Positions 8,181 to 17,038 of a DNA stretch of 29,392 nucleotides are shown here, piece after piece. The stretch is from CBDCOD01 sp965219665 (GTDB lineage: Bacteria; Pseudomonadota; Gammaproteobacteria; CAKMZV01), in assembly GCA_965219665.1 (NCBI GenBank), contig CBDCOD010000009.1:1-29392 (forward strand), in the 5' to 3' direction. The translations under genes and the position numbers were made by a program. Numbering within the stretch: the stretch's first letter is position 1; every line of letters begins with the position of its first letter. The notes beneath the pieces are model-generated. The model saw only the letters and a program-made list of their open reading frames with translations. It had not been told where the DNA came from and searched no databases.

Positions 8181-8669
8181 ATGCAGATAACCTACGATGC
8201 GGAGGCTGATAGGTTAATGTTGTCTTTTGATAGTGATAAATTATATAAAATCTGGGTAACACGGCGTTTAATTGTGCTAGTTTGGGAGCAAATTATGGGA
8301 GCAACCAAACAACGTTTTGACGAAAATAGCTGGGAAATTCAAGAAGGTAAGCAGGGTAAGTTAGGTCATGATCGGCACTATACTTATGCAGCAAGAGCGT
8401 TCCCTAAAATTCAGAGTAATGTAGAAAATGCTTTATTTGTCACGCGCCTTACGATGGATTTAGGCGATGCACATATCATTACATTAGAGTTTGCAGACAA
8501 GGAAGAGGAGCATTACATGCGGGTGCAGTTAACCAATGCTATGTTCAATATTTTTGTTAACATTTTGCAGCAATCATTGCATATTGCGCAATGGAATTTA
8601 GGGTTTCCTGATATTGTGGCAGATGTTGCTTCCCCTACTGAGGCTACATCTAAAGCACAGCTACACTAG
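8181..8669 (+). CDS. Uncharacterised 162-aa protein
   Basis: I do not recognise a characterised family. The product (about 162 aa) begins MQITYDAEADRLML and has KIWVTRRLIVLVWEQIMG, a charged middle (KQGKLGHDRHYTY), a LTMDLGDAHIITLEFADKEEEHYM strand-rich section, and a hydrophobic helix around FNIFVNILQQSL. No signal peptide is evident and it looks cytosolic. An upstream ATG at 8139 would add 14 residues but has no ribosome-binding site. GGAGGG at 8164-8169, 11 nt before the ATG at 8181, favours the shorter form. It could be cotranscribed with acpS or the next small gene; function unknown. Confidence 0.6.
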   Translation: MQITYDAEADRLMLSFDSDKLYKIWVTRRLIVLVWEQIMGATKQRFDENSWEIQEGKQGKLGHDRHYTYAARAFPKIQSNVENALFVTRLTMDLGDAHIITLEFADKEEEHYMRVQLTNAMFNIFVNILQQSLHIAQWNLGFPDIVADVASPTEATSKAQLH

Positions 8670-8674
8670 ACAGG

Positions 8675-8704
8675 CATTTAAGTGGTTATCATTTAAGTGG
8701 TTAT
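8675..8704 (+). repeat. 15-bp tandem duplication before the small membrane protein gene
   Basis: CATTTAAGTGGTTAT occurs twice head-to-tail (8675-8689 and 8690-8704), ending 3 nt before the ATG at 8708. The AAGTGG in the second copy is the only ribosome-binding-site-like sequence, so the duplication doubles a weak Shine-Dalgarno. Confidence 0.85.
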
Positions 8705-8707
8705 ATT

Positions 8708-8881
8708 ATGCGAACACTCATTATTTTAGGTCTAGTGGGACTGCTGTGGTATAACTGGGAGAGTGCATCACCATGGATGCATGATGCTTTAGATGTCTTA
8801 GATAAAAAAATTGCTGCCTCTAAGATTCTACTTGGCCAGGCTCAGGATGTAACAAAAGAACATTTGGATAGGCTCAAATAA
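8708..8881 (+). CDS. Small single-span membrane protein (57 aa)
   Basis: A 57-codon ORF. It encodes MRTLIILGLVGLLWYNWES followed by a polar tail (ALDVLDKKIAASKILLGQAQDVTKEHLDRLK). The first 16 residues form one hydrophobic segment, so it is either an inner-membrane anchor with an amphipathic helical tail or a secreted small protein. I do not recognise it. It follows the 162-aa gene by 38 bp in the same direction, just before the convergent mpl gene. The coding signal is moderate: a sensible membrane/helix profile, but a weak ribosome-binding site. Confidence 0.5.
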   Translation: MRTLIILGLVGLLWYNWESASPWMHDALDVLDKKIAASKILLGQAQDVTKEHLDRLK

Positions 8882-8948
8882 GCGCGCGCGTTACAGTTCT
8901 TCCTCTTAATTATGCACTATGTGTTTAATGTATTGGGTGGAGCAGCTT

Positions 8949-10271
8949 TTAGTTCATATCGCTTAGGGCAGTTAAAAGTTTGGTAGGAAGATTATCAAAT
9001 TTTCCATTGCTCATAATAACAATAGTATCTCCTGCCTGAGCAAAGGCTGTCAGTTTCTGCAAAAGCTCACTACTGCAATCAATAATAGCTGTATTTTCTT
9101 GCCAGTGTAGTGTGCGCAAGTTCCATCCGACTTTGGGATTGTTATAAATAAAGGCAGCATCGGCTGTAGAGAAAGATTCTGATAGAGTGGCTCTATGTGT
9201 GCCTAGTTTCATGGAGTTAGAGGCAGGATCAAACACGGCAATGAGTCGTTGGCTTGCGGCTAGTTTTTCTCGAAATGCTGTGAGAGTGGCAGTAATAGCT
9301 GTAGGATGGTGTGCGAAATCATCATATACGGCAATGCCGCGTGAAACGCCTTTTAATTCTTGTCTTCTTTTAACGTTTTTGAAGCTTTCAAGTGCTCGTA
9401 GGCTGTCGCTGATAGGGATGCCAATATGGTGTGCTGCACCTATAGCAGCTAGTGCATTGTGCTGGTTAAAGGCACCAATAAGGGACCAGCGTAGTAGATG
9501 GTCTGTGTGATTATTTATTGTGCCATTTTCGCTGATAGTCCAGTCTTTCCCAATGTGTTGCAGTAGGCTGTAACAGCCTCTATCTAAGAGTTGGTTTATG
9601 CTGTCGCTTATGGGGCATAGAACACATGCGGTATCTGGTAGTTGGCGTAGTAGCCGATGAAATTGCTCAATAATGGCTTCTATATTGGGATAAATATCAG
9701 CATGATCAAACTCAATGTTATTAATGATGAGTGTTTGTGGATGGTAATGTAAGAATTTAGGATTTTTATCAAAAAAGGCAGTGTCGTATTCATCTGCCTC
9801 AATCACAAAGTATTTACTGCTGCCTAAAGAGGCGCTGGTAGAAAAATTAGAGGCCATACCGCCTATGAGGAAGCCGCAATTATCATTATTACTGTGCAAG
9901 ATGTGTGTAATCATGGCAGTTGTTGTGGTTTTTCCGTGTGTGCCACTAACAGCGATTACATGTCGTTTGCATAGCACATGGTCATAGAGCCACTGTGGCG
10001 CGCTTTGATAGGGCAGTCGTTGACGTAGGATAGCTTCCATGAGGGGATTGCCGCGGCTCACGATATTTCCAATCAGAAACAGGTCTGGTTTTAGATAAAC
10101 TTGATTACTATCAAACCCTTCAATAAGGTCAATTCCTAAACTTTGAAGTAGCGTAGACATAGGTGGATAGACATTGGTATCACAGCCTGTTACACGGTGC
10201 CCCAATTGATGGGCAATGCTTGCAATGCCTGCCATGAAGGTGCCACAAGCGCCCAGTATATGAATGTGCAT
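8949..10271 (-). CDS. mpl: UDP-N-acetylmuramate:L-Ala-gamma-D-Glu-meso-DAP ligase
   Basis: A 440-aa Mur-ligase family enzyme that reattaches the murein tripeptide to UDP-MurNAc in peptidoglycan recycling. The N-terminal Rossmann-like opening MHIHILGACGTFMAGIA differs from MurC (GIGG-type) and matches Mpl. The ATP-binding motif GTHGKTTTT lies at 110-118, followed by IEADEYDTAFFDKNPKF and NNIEFDHADIY, and the C-terminal domain has YDDFAHHPTAI and FDPASNSMKLG. Length is typical (about 450). Its start codon shares one base with the metA stop, so it is translationally coupled as the last gene of the leftward block. Confidence 0.95.
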   Translation of the reverse strand: MHIHILGACGTFMAGIASIAHQLGHRVTGCDTNVYPPMSTLLQSLGIDLIEGFDSNQVYLKPDLFLIGNIVSRGNPLMEAILRQRLPYQSAPQWLYDHVLCKRHVIAVSGTHGKTTTTAMITHILHSNNDNCGFLIGGMASNFSTSASLGSSKYFVIEADEYDTAFFDKNPKFLHYHPQTLIINNIEFDHADIYPNIEAIIEQFHRLLRQLPDTACVLCPISDSINQLLDRGCYSLLQHIGKDWTISENGTINNHTDHLLRWSLIGAFNQHNALAAIGAAHHIGIPISDSLRALESFKNVKRRQELKGVSRGIAVYDDFAHHPTAITATLTAFREKLAASQRLIAVFDPASNSMKLGTHRATLSESFSTADAAFIYNNPKVGWNLRTLHWQENTAIIDCSSELLQKLTAFAQAGDTIVIMSNGKFDNLPTKLLTALSDMN

Positions 10272-11332
10272 TAGGTATAGTGTTCTAATGGATTGAGCGG
10301 ATTTAAGTGATCCATAAAAGGCTTATTGCGCTCAACATGCGTGAGTTGATAGACTAAGGCAGTCCAATTACTAAAGATGGCTTTTGTCGTATCGCCCCAA
10401 GTGTTATCTAAGCGTTGGCTTATGAGCTTTTCAGGGAAGTGAGGAACATAATGCCTATCATTTAGGCAGCGGTCTATGTACTCTTCTAAAATTGCTTGTG
10501 CTTGTGGGCTGAGATAGTTTTCTGGGAAAAGAGGCAACTCTGCATTGCTTCCATCAAAATATAAAAATACCTCGCGCTTGTATTCTTTGAGTAGGCTAAT
10601 TAAATCGTATTCTGGATGCCCTTGAAAGAGGATATGTCGAATGCCATCGGGGCTAACGGCTATATGCACGCCTGCCTGATCACTTTGCGCTAGTATTCTC
10701 AGGCCTGCTTGGTGATATTGTTGTTCGCTAATTTGGTTAAAGCGAGAATGCGGTGTGTCAAAGCGCGTATTGATATTGTGGACTAAGGGGTGATTGCGAT
10801 CAGTGACAGCATGGTTGAAGACACCCCAGCATTTCTTGCCCATGTGGCTGCGCTTTTGATTATAGGTGTGCTGCATTAGTGCATGTGTACCCAGGCATGA
10901 GAACAGCGTGGAAGTCACATTGTCCCATGCCCAGTCTATAATCTTGCCTAAGGGCTCCCAAAATTTTTCTTGCTCTAAATGAGGGCAAGTAACATTAGCC
11001 CCACTAATGATAAGCGCATCAATCCCTTGCTGCTTGATTTGTTCAAATGTTTCATAGTATTTTTGGATATGCTGTTTGGTTTGTTCTGAGCGCTCAATAC
11101 CTGGTATGGTAAATAGGTGTAGGTGAAACTGTACAATCTCATTGCTTTGACCAATAAGGCGCATGAATTGTTGCTCGGTAATTTGTAGAGCAGCATCAGG
11201 CATCATATTTAGAAGGCCTATATGCAGTGGTCTAATTTCTTGACGGCTGGCACGACCATGGTCTAAGATAATGTTGCCTTGTTTGCGCAATTTTTCAAAA
11301 GCTGGTAGGTCGCTGGTTGCAATGACGGGCAT
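10271..11332 (-). CDS. metA: Homoserine O-succinyltransferase (MetA type)
   Basis: A 353-aa enzyme for the first committed step of methionine synthesis, acylating homoserine. MetA-fold features are present: RPLHIGLLNMMPDAA near residue 34, ISGANVTCP around 109-117, the nucleophile Cys146 in FSCLGTHA, RFDTPHSRF near 190, and the FQGHPEYD block giving His239 and Glu241 of the triad. Acyl-donor preference (succinyl or acetyl) cannot be read safely from sequence. It lies 5 bp after the ATPase gene and overlaps mpl by one base. It makes methionine that feeds the SAM cycle whose by-products luxS and mtnN process in the same block. Confidence 0.9.
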   Translation of the reverse strand: MPVIATSDLPAFEKLRKQGNIILDHGRASRQEIRPLHIGLLNMMPDAALQITEQQFMRLIGQSNEIVQFHLHLFTIPGIERSEQTKQHIQKYYETFEQIKQQGIDALIISGANVTCPHLEQEKFWEPLGKIIDWAWDNVTSTLFSCLGTHALMQHTYNQKRSHMGKKCWGVFNHAVTDRNHPLVHNINTRFDTPHSRFNQISEQQYHQAGLRILAQSDQAGVHIAVSPDGIRHILFQGHPEYDLISLLKEYKREVFLYFDGSNAELPLFPENYLSPQAQAILEEYIDRCLNDRHYVPHFPEKLISQRLDNTWGDTTKAIFSNWTALVYQLTHVERNKPFMDHLNPLNPLEHYT

Positions 11333-11337
11333 ATGGT

Positions 11338-12141
11338 TTATTGTTGGAGTATTTCAAGAAAATCGTGACTATCACGAATGGAGTTGATAGTTTCTGCCTC
11401 AATGGTAATTGCATATTTGGCTGCAAGCTCTTCATATAGTAACTGGCGATATGCAATAAGTTTAGGGAATATCCAGCAAGAGAAGGCGGCCGGATCGAAT
11501 TCAGCACTGTAAGATAGCCCGTGTATATCCTTAAATATTTCAACTTGCTCAGTTAAGAAAGCTTCATTGAAATAGAGTGGCTTGGGGCAATCTTTAGCAC
11601 GTTGGATTATGGTTTGCTGTATAGCTTGATTAGCGCGGATATAGAGAATAATACCACCATTATCGACTAGTGCCTGGATAGCCCCACTGTCAGCAATTTC
11701 ACACAGTGATCCTCCAGCATCATTAATAAATCCTGGTACCTGCTGCTGCGTTTGCATTGCTTTGTAGAAGTCAATAGCATCGTAGGTAGTTTTTATTTCC
11801 GCTTCACGATGTAGCCGTTGCCTACGAATGAATTCTTTGAATAGAATGCCTCCAGTCTCTGGGTTGCCTAAACAGCCTATAAAATGGCTGCTGGGGCTTA
11901 GGTCGTTTATGGAAAGGTGACTGTGCATTCTAATGCTACCGCTGGCTATAAAAGGAGCCAGCAGTGGGTTTAAGCATGCCTGCTTATTAAGATTATCCTC
12001 AATAGCGTCTTTAAGGTAGGTGCTGCCGATGCGGTAGTCTGCTGAATAATGAAACCAATTATCTTTTGCTAATATCTGGGATAGGTGAGATTTGCCCACA
12101 CCAGACATGCCTAATAGTGTTACAAAGGGAATGGCGTTCAT
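11338..12141 (-). CDS. P-loop ATPase of unknown role
   Basis: A 267-aa protein starting MNAIPFVTLLGMSGVGKSHL, with Walker A GMSGVGKS at 11-18, the size and placement of a small nucleoside/shikimate-kinase-like P-loop protein. Other visible features are SADYRIGSTYLKDAI, a GNPETGGILFKEFIRRQ segment, and VPGFINDAGGSLCEI followed by IILYIRAN, which may supply the Walker B-like strand. I do not recognise a characterised family. The start at 12141 overlaps the RND stop by ATGA; a longer frame from 12210 would intrude into the RND gene and is less likely. A 5-bp gap separates it from metA. Confidence 0.75.
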   Translation of the reverse strand: MNAIPFVTLLGMSGVGKSHLSQILAKDNWFHYSADYRIGSTYLKDAIEDNLNKQACLNPLLAPFIASGSIRMHSHLSINDLSPSSHFIGCLGNPETGGILFKEFIRRQRLHREAEIKTTYDAIDFYKAMQTQQQVPGFINDAGGSLCEIADSGAIQALVDNGGIILYIRANQAIQQTIIQRAKDCPKPLYFNEAFLTEQVEIFKDIHGLSYSAEFDPAAFSCWIFPKLIAYRQLLYEELAAKYAITIEAETINSIRDSHDFLEILQQ

Positions 12142-15100
12142 GAGGTAGGTAGGGTTTTGCGGTGCAGTAACCGTCTTGGTATAGAGAGCAGAGAAATGTT
12201 GGAGAACCACATGTAACTTCTATAACTACTCACATATAACGAAGGCAGGACAAATATCGATAACATGGTAGAGATAATCAAGCCAGAAACAATTGAAATC
12301 GCTACAGGCCCCCATAACAATGATTCACCGCCTATGCCAGTTGCAAGGGAGAAAAGCCCTGCAATGGTAGTTAAAGAGGTAATCATGATGGGGATAAGCC
12401 TTCGTTTTGCTGCATAGAAAATCGAATGGACTGCGCTCATTCCCATCTCGCGTTTACGGTTAGCTGTTGAGATCATAACAATGGATGCGTTTACTGCCAG
12501 CCCTGATAGGGCAACAATGCCATATAGGGTGTATAGACTAATAGGATTGCCGGTAATGAGTAGTCCTAGGGTAACACCAATGAATGCCATAGGTACAGCA
12601 CTCAACACAAGAAGGGGCTGGAAATAGCTTCTAAACTGGGTGCCAAGGATAAGGTACATAAGACCTAAGCCGAAGATAAATAGGGTAGCAATAGCAGAGA
12701 TACTTTCTTCAATGTCATCTAAGGCGCCGCTCGTATCTATGCTCAGGGAGGGGTATTTTTTTTGGATTTTAGCCCAATGTTCAAAGAGTAAATTATTGGC
12801 AGCCACAGTGTCTGTTTTGCTTTTGTCAATATCAGCCTCTAAGGTGAGTGCTCGCTTGAAATTATAGTGTCGGATATTTCCTTTGACAATTTTAGCTTGA
12901 GCAGTAACGATATTTCGTAGCGGTATCAGCGTACCATCTTGTGCCACAATTTGGTGATTGAGGATTGTATTATAGATATCGGATATTTCGCCAGGTTGAG
13001 CGCGTAGTTTTATGTCTATGAATTCGTTGTTAATCAGCGTGTTGCCAATAGTTATGCCATCTATTAGTGCTAAAATTTCTTGGCTAATTTGGTCAGATGA
13101 TATGCCAATTTGCTGTGCGCGCGCATAGTCAATAGATACATCCATGCCCCATGTCCCTGGTGTATTATCGTCTTGCAAGTTTTGGTATATTGGGTTTTGT
13201 CGCATGAATGCTAATAGCTCATTGCCTGCTTGGGTGATAATATCAAAGTCATCTCCTAATATTTTGAGGCTAATATCTCTGCCAGCAGGAGGGCCGCCTG
13301 CCAGTTTAAGAAAACTGATAGATTCTGCCCCCTGTATCGCTTCTACGTCATCTTTCATGGCTGCAATAACCTGTTCAACAGTGCGTAGATTCTCTCCTTG
13401 AGGGTGTAAGCTGATATAGACTTGTCCATACTGTTTACCTATGAAGGGCTCAGTTTCGGTGAACATTTGTCCAGCATACGCTAACACAGAGCGTGTTTCT
13501 TCATCCTGTAGGTGCATTTTTGCAGTATTGGCAACTTGGTTGACTTTATTCATGGTGTCTGTCAGTGTGGCTTCACTAGGCATGCGTACGCTAATGTAGT
13601 ATACGCGTAGAGCATCATTAGCAAAAAAATTGAAGGGAATCACTCCGCTGGCAAGGGTAGTAATTGTTCCAGCAAACAGGAGAAAGAGAGAGAGCACAAC
13701 GGTTTTAGGAAAGCGCAATGATTTAATCAGCGCTCTACTATATTTTCTTTGCATAGCGTTGAGTGCCTTTCTACGCCAAATTTCAGTCTTAGAGGGTCTA
13801 TCAAAGTTGGATTTTATCATAGTGATATGCGTTGGCAATAGCCAGTATGCTTCCAATAGTGATACGATTAAGGCAATCGTTACTACCAAGGGGACGACCA
13901 GCATAAATTTTCCTAAAATACCCGGTAAAAGCATAAGCGGAAGGAAGGCCGCAATAGTGGTAAGCACTGAGGTGGTTACAGGTGCTATGACCTCACTGAT
14001 TCCCTCTAGGGTGGCTTGTAATGGACTGTTGCCCTGGCGCAGCCTGAGTGCAATGGATTCAACCACCACCACTGCATCATCTACCAGCATACCTAGAGCA
14101 ATAACCACACCAAGCAATACAGACACATTGAGGGTAAAGCCCAAAGTATGCATTACCCACATGGTCCCTGCTATGGTGAAGGGGATGCCTAAGGTAGTCA
14201 TAAAGGCCACTTTACTGCCTAAAAAAAGCCAAGCAACTAAGAGCACAAGAACGATGCCGATAGCAAAATTCCCTTCCATAACTTTGAGTGCATTACGTGT
14301 GATTTCGGTTTGGTCGTCGGCAAGGAAATACTGTATTCCGTCAGGTCTTGTTGCATTGCGCTGCGCAACTCTATCTTTTATTTCTTGAACGGTATCTAAT
14401 AAGTTGGCTCGATCTTTCTTCATCACAGCAAGCATACTTGCAGGCTTATTATTAAAACTGGCTAAAGAGGTATGTTCCACTTGAGCGCGCGTTACTTGCG
14501 CAAGAAGTGATAGAGGGACATAGCCTGTTGGTGTTTTGATAGGCAGATTTGTTAGTTGATCTATATGATTGCCAACGCCTTTGAGTGTTACCAGCCACGA
14601 TCGCCCCTTGACATCAACATCACCAGCAGATATATCATACAGAGATCCTTGGATGGTGCGAATCAGTTGCCCAAGGCTAATTTGATATTGCCCCAATTTT
14701 TCAGGTGTGAATTCTATATTGATTTGTGGATTATGCAATGCGGTGACATTAACACGATCAACTGCTTTTAAGCGTTCTAACTCGGTCTTAAATTGGCGCG
14801 CTGCTTGGCGTAACTGCTCATTATTGTGTTCTCCTTGAACAACAACCATAGCAGATGGAAAGGCATTTGAACTAGTGACTTCAAAAATATCTGGATCAGA
14901 AGCATCTTCAGGTAGTTCGGCTTGCTTATTTTGAATAATGCGCCGTATATCTTGGAGTCTTTTATCAAATTCAGCACTTTCTATGTCATTAAAACGCAGT
15001 AGGATGGAGGAAATATTTTGGCGGCTGACGCTAGAAACAAATTTTATGTCTTGGATAGTTGCAAGCCCTTCTTCCAATATCTGGGTAACCTTCTCTTCTA

Positions 15101-15281
15101 TGACTGCTGCTGATGCTCCAGGGAGAATAGTGGTAATGTTAATCCAGTTAAAGTTAATATTAGGATCCTGCTGGCGTGGCATATTGATATAGCTCAGCGT
15201 GCCTAATAGAAGTACTAAGCTAAAAAACAAATTAGCAAGCACATGGTTTTCAAAAAACCGCTCTATGAAAGATTTTTTCAT
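12138..15281 (-). CDS. RND-family efflux transporter, inner-membrane subunit
   Basis: A 1047-aa resistance-nodulation-division pump of the AcrB/MdtB-like superfamily. The N-terminal membrane anchor is around residues 14-34, followed by the duplicated periplasmic plus six-helix plan. The proton-relay aspartates lie in TM4 as GMLVDDAVVVVE (Asp401, Asp402). The region near the C-terminus has GLAVNASIVMI and AAKRRLIPIMITSLTTIAGL, the typical RND block. Length is normal. Unusually, no membrane-fusion protein or outer-membrane factor gene is adjacent. It overlaps lptB by 4 nt and the ATPase gene by 4 nt, so it belongs to the lpt transcript. The substrate is unknown; it must use a partner encoded elsewhere. 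Confidence 0.93.
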   Translation of the reverse strand: MKKSFIERFFENHVLANLFFSLVLLLGTLSYINMPRQQDPNINFNWINITTILPGASAAVIEEKVTQILEEGLATIQDIKFVSSVSRQNISSILLRFNDIESAEFDKRLQDIRRIIQNKQAELPEDASDPDIFEVTSSNAFPSAMVVVQGEHNNEQLRQAARQFKTELERLKAVDRVNVTALHNPQINIEFTPEKLGQYQISLGQLIRTIQGSLYDISAGDVDVKGRSWLVTLKGVGNHIDQLTNLPIKTPTGYVPLSLLAQVTRAQVEHTSLASFNNKPASMLAVMKKDRANLLDTVQEIKDRVAQRNATRPDGIQYFLADDQTEITRNALKVMEGNFAIGIVLVLLVAWLFLGSKVAFMTTLGIPFTIAGTMWVMHTLGFTLNVSVLLGVVIALGMLVDDAVVVVESIALRLRQGNSPLQATLEGISEVIAPVTTSVLTTIAAFLPLMLLPGILGKFMLVVPLVVTIALIVSLLEAYWLLPTHITMIKSNFDRPSKTEIWRRKALNAMQRKYSRALIKSLRFPKTVVLSLFLLFAGTITTLASGVIPFNFFANDALRVYYISVRMPSEATLTDTMNKVNQVANTAKMHLQDEETRSVLAYAGQMFTETEPFIGKQYGQVYISLHPQGENLRTVEQVIAAMKDDVEAIQGAESISFLKLAGGPPAGRDISLKILGDDFDIITQAGNELLAFMRQNPIYQNLQDDNTPGTWGMDVSIDYARAQQIGISSDQISQEILALIDGITIGNTLINNEFIDIKLRAQPGEISDIYNTILNHQIVAQDGTLIPLRNIVTAQAKIVKGNIRHYNFKRALTLEADIDKSKTDTVAANNLLFEHWAKIQKKYPSLSIDTSGALDDIEESISAIATLFIFGLGLMYLILGTQFRSYFQPLLVLSAVPMAFIGVTLGLLITGNPISLYTLYGIVALSGLAVNASIVMISTANRKREMGMSAVHSIFYAAKRRLIPIMITSLTTIAGLFSLATGIGGESLLWGPVAISIVSGLIISTMLSIFVLPSLYVSSYRSYMWFSNISLLSIPRRLLHRKTLPTS

Positions 15282-16003
15282 GAAAGATTAAAATTTTCTC
15301 CAAGATAGCTATGCTGTACTTGAGGATTTTTAGTGACTTCCTCAGGAGAGCCTGAAGCCATTAAATGTCCCTGGTTCATTATGTAGGCCAGGTCGCATAT
15401 CTGTAGTGTTTCACGGACATTATGATCGGTAATGATAATACCAATGCCGCGGTCAGCAACTGCACGAATGAGCTTTTTAGTATCAGAAACAGAGATGGGA
15501 TCAACGCCAGCAAAGGGTTCATCCAACAAAATAAAGCGTGGATTAGCAGCAAGTGATCGAGCTATTTCTGTGCGACGTCGTTCACCACCTGATAGCGTGC
15601 CCCCTAAGGAGTCTTGCACATGTTCTAAGGAGAATTCGGCTAAAAGCTCATCAGCACGCTGGTGTCGTTGCTGGTGATTGAGTTTTTGTAACTCTAATAC
15701 TGCTAAGATATTTTGTTTTACCGAGAGCCCACGAAAAATAGAAGATTCCTGCGGAAGATAGCCGATACCAGCTTGCGCACGCTGGTACATTGGCCAGTTG
15801 CTTATGTCTTTGCCATCTAAGGTAATCACACCCATATCGCATCGAATAAGCCCGCATAGCATATAAAAAGTAGTTGTTTTCCCAGCGCCGTTAGGACCTA
15901 GGAGGCTGACAATCGTTCCTGAATCTATTTCTAATGAAACACTGTCGACAACGGTACGTTTTTTATAGCTTTTACTAATCGACTGAGCTGATAGTTTACT
16001 CAT
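15278..16003 (-). CDS. lptB: LPS export ABC transporter ATP-binding protein
   Basis: A 241-aa ATPase of the LptB2FGC extractor that powers lipopolysaccharide transport across the envelope. It carries Walker A GPNGAGKT (36-43), signature LSGGERRR (137-144), Walker B FILLDEP (157-163), GVDPISV after it, and the switch His194 in ITDHNVRE. These LptB-specific segments separate it from generic ABC ATPases, as does its position after lptC and lptA. It overlaps lptA and the RND gene by 4 nt each. Length is normal. Confidence 0.97.
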   Translation of the reverse strand: MSKLSAQSISKSYKKRTVVDSVSLEIDSGTIVSLLGPNGAGKTTTFYMLCGLIRCDMGVITLDGKDISNWPMYQRAQAGIGYLPQESSIFRGLSVKQNILAVLELQKLNHQQRHQRADELLAEFSLEHVQDSLGGTLSGGERRRTEIARSLAANPRFILLDEPFAGVDPISVSDTKKLIRAVADRGIGIIITDHNVRETLQICDLAYIMNQGHLMASGSPEEVTKNPQVQHSYLGENFNLS

Positions 16004-16476
16004 TTTTGTTTTAAATTTTGAGGATCAATAGTCATTCTTACACGCTCATTTTTGGCTGCAGTAGCACGAATTTCTTGGGTTGAAAGGTTAATAAAAATAT
16101 AATCGCCTGATAGCATGTTATTTTTCAGCATGACTGATGCATTATCTTCAAGTGTTAGGAAATCATCTTGTTGCTCAAAGATGATGTATTGTGCGGTTGC
16201 ACTGAGAGGCTCTATAGGATCTAAACGTTTTAATGTGGCAGGATCCCCCCAGCTTTTAATAGTAGAAATGCCTTGTGTCGTGCGTAGGATGACAATGCGC
16301 TCTGCCATGAGAGTATCGTAGTGCTGCACTACAATAACGTTGCCAGTGTAAGTGGATAAAGCACCACCCAGCTCTGTTTCAAAAGAGTCAGCTTCGATAG
16401 TAATGCGGGCTGTGCTCTCATTGGCTAGTGATACACTGGCAAATACAAGCAGAAAAATACAGGCTATAAATTGCAT
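16000..16476 (-). CDS. lptA: Periplasmic LPS transport protein LptA
   Basis: A 158-aa periplasmic bridge protein carrying LPS from LptC to LptD. A signal peptide covers about residues 1-18 (hydrophobic, ending SLANES). The rest is beta-rich and jellyroll-like: TITIEADSFETELGG-type opening, TYTGNVIVVQHYDTLMAERI, and DDFLTLEDNASVMLKNNMLSGDYI. Sequence conservation in LptA is low, so position between lptC (4 bp gap) and lptB (4-nt overlap) supports the call. It is slightly shorter than E. coli LptA. Confidence 0.92.
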   Translation of the reverse strand: MQFIACIFLLVFASVSLANESTARITIEADSFETELGGALSTYTGNVIVVQHYDTLMAERIVILRTTQGISTIKSWGDPATLKRLDPIEPLSATAQYIIFEQQDDFLTLEDNASVMLKNNMLSGDYIFINLSTQEIRATAAKNERVRMTIDPQNLKQK

Positions 16477-16480
16477 AGTA

Positions 16481-17038
16481 CTATTTTATGGGATTGAAGG
16501 TGGATTTAACAGAGGTAAAAAGTTTTAAGTATTGCCTATCTAAATCAGCAAATAGACCTATCCCCTGGATTACCCCCCAATTACCATCAATGCGGGCAGT
16601 TTCACTGGTATGAGCTATATGGTCATTTAAATCAATATTCAGATGCTTAGTTGTTAATTTTGTATTGGGCGCATCGTTAAAATCAATGCGTACTTGAGAG
16701 GTTAGTTGTGCAGTTTGTTTTTTTTGGTGTATTGTGCCGTGCTGAGCAGTTGCTGTAAAATTTTTTGTGCTATTTTTAATAGATGTTATAACGGGATTTT
16801 GTAGTTTGAAGGTGTCTTCTTTGCTATTATAGTACCCTATAGGCGCTTCGATGATGGTAGTTTCTGTGCTTGAGATAGATGAGTATACCATTTCTGTGAT
16901 AAGAACATCTTGTGTTTGTAAATGGGGGTTAAATTGCAGTTCTGTATGTTCGGTGCTGTAATGGTTGTATATGAAGAACACCATTAGAGAAGCGGCGACT
17001 AAGGAAGTCACAGTTACTGTAATAGGGGGCTTATTCAT
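16481..17038 (-). CDS. lptC: LPS export protein LptC
   Basis: A 185-aa bitopic inner-membrane protein: one membrane helix near residues 8-24 (VTSLVAASLMVFFIYNHY), then a periplasmic beta-rich domain that receives LPS from LptB2FG and passes it to LptA. Visible motifs are APIGYYNSKEDTFKLQNPVI, TAQHGTIHQKKQTAQLTSQV and HIAHTSETARIDGNWGVI, resembling the LptC repeat of edge strands. Length matches the family. It overlaps nusB by 4 nt at the start and is 4 bp from lptA. Confidence 0.92.
   Translation of the reverse strand: MNKPPITVTVTSLVAASLMVFFIYNHYSTEHTELQFNPHLQTQDVLITEMVYSSISSTETTIIEAPIGYYNSKEDTFKLQNPVITSIKNSTKNFTATAQHGTIHQKKQTAQLTSQVRIDFNDAPNTKLTTKHLNIDLNDHIAHTSETARIDGNWGVIQGIGLFADLDRQYLKLFTSVKSTFNPIK

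Noticed and set aside
12142..12210. N-terminal extension of the P-loop ATPase
   Set aside because: It overlaps the RND 3' end by more than 60 bp; the ATGA overlap at 12138-12141 is the same junction type as elsewhere in the operon.
13630..14388. A 252-aa plus-strand ORF
   Set aside because: It lies wholly antisense to the RND transporter, whose proton-relay and membrane motifs are intact; it is a shadow with no recognisable protein features.
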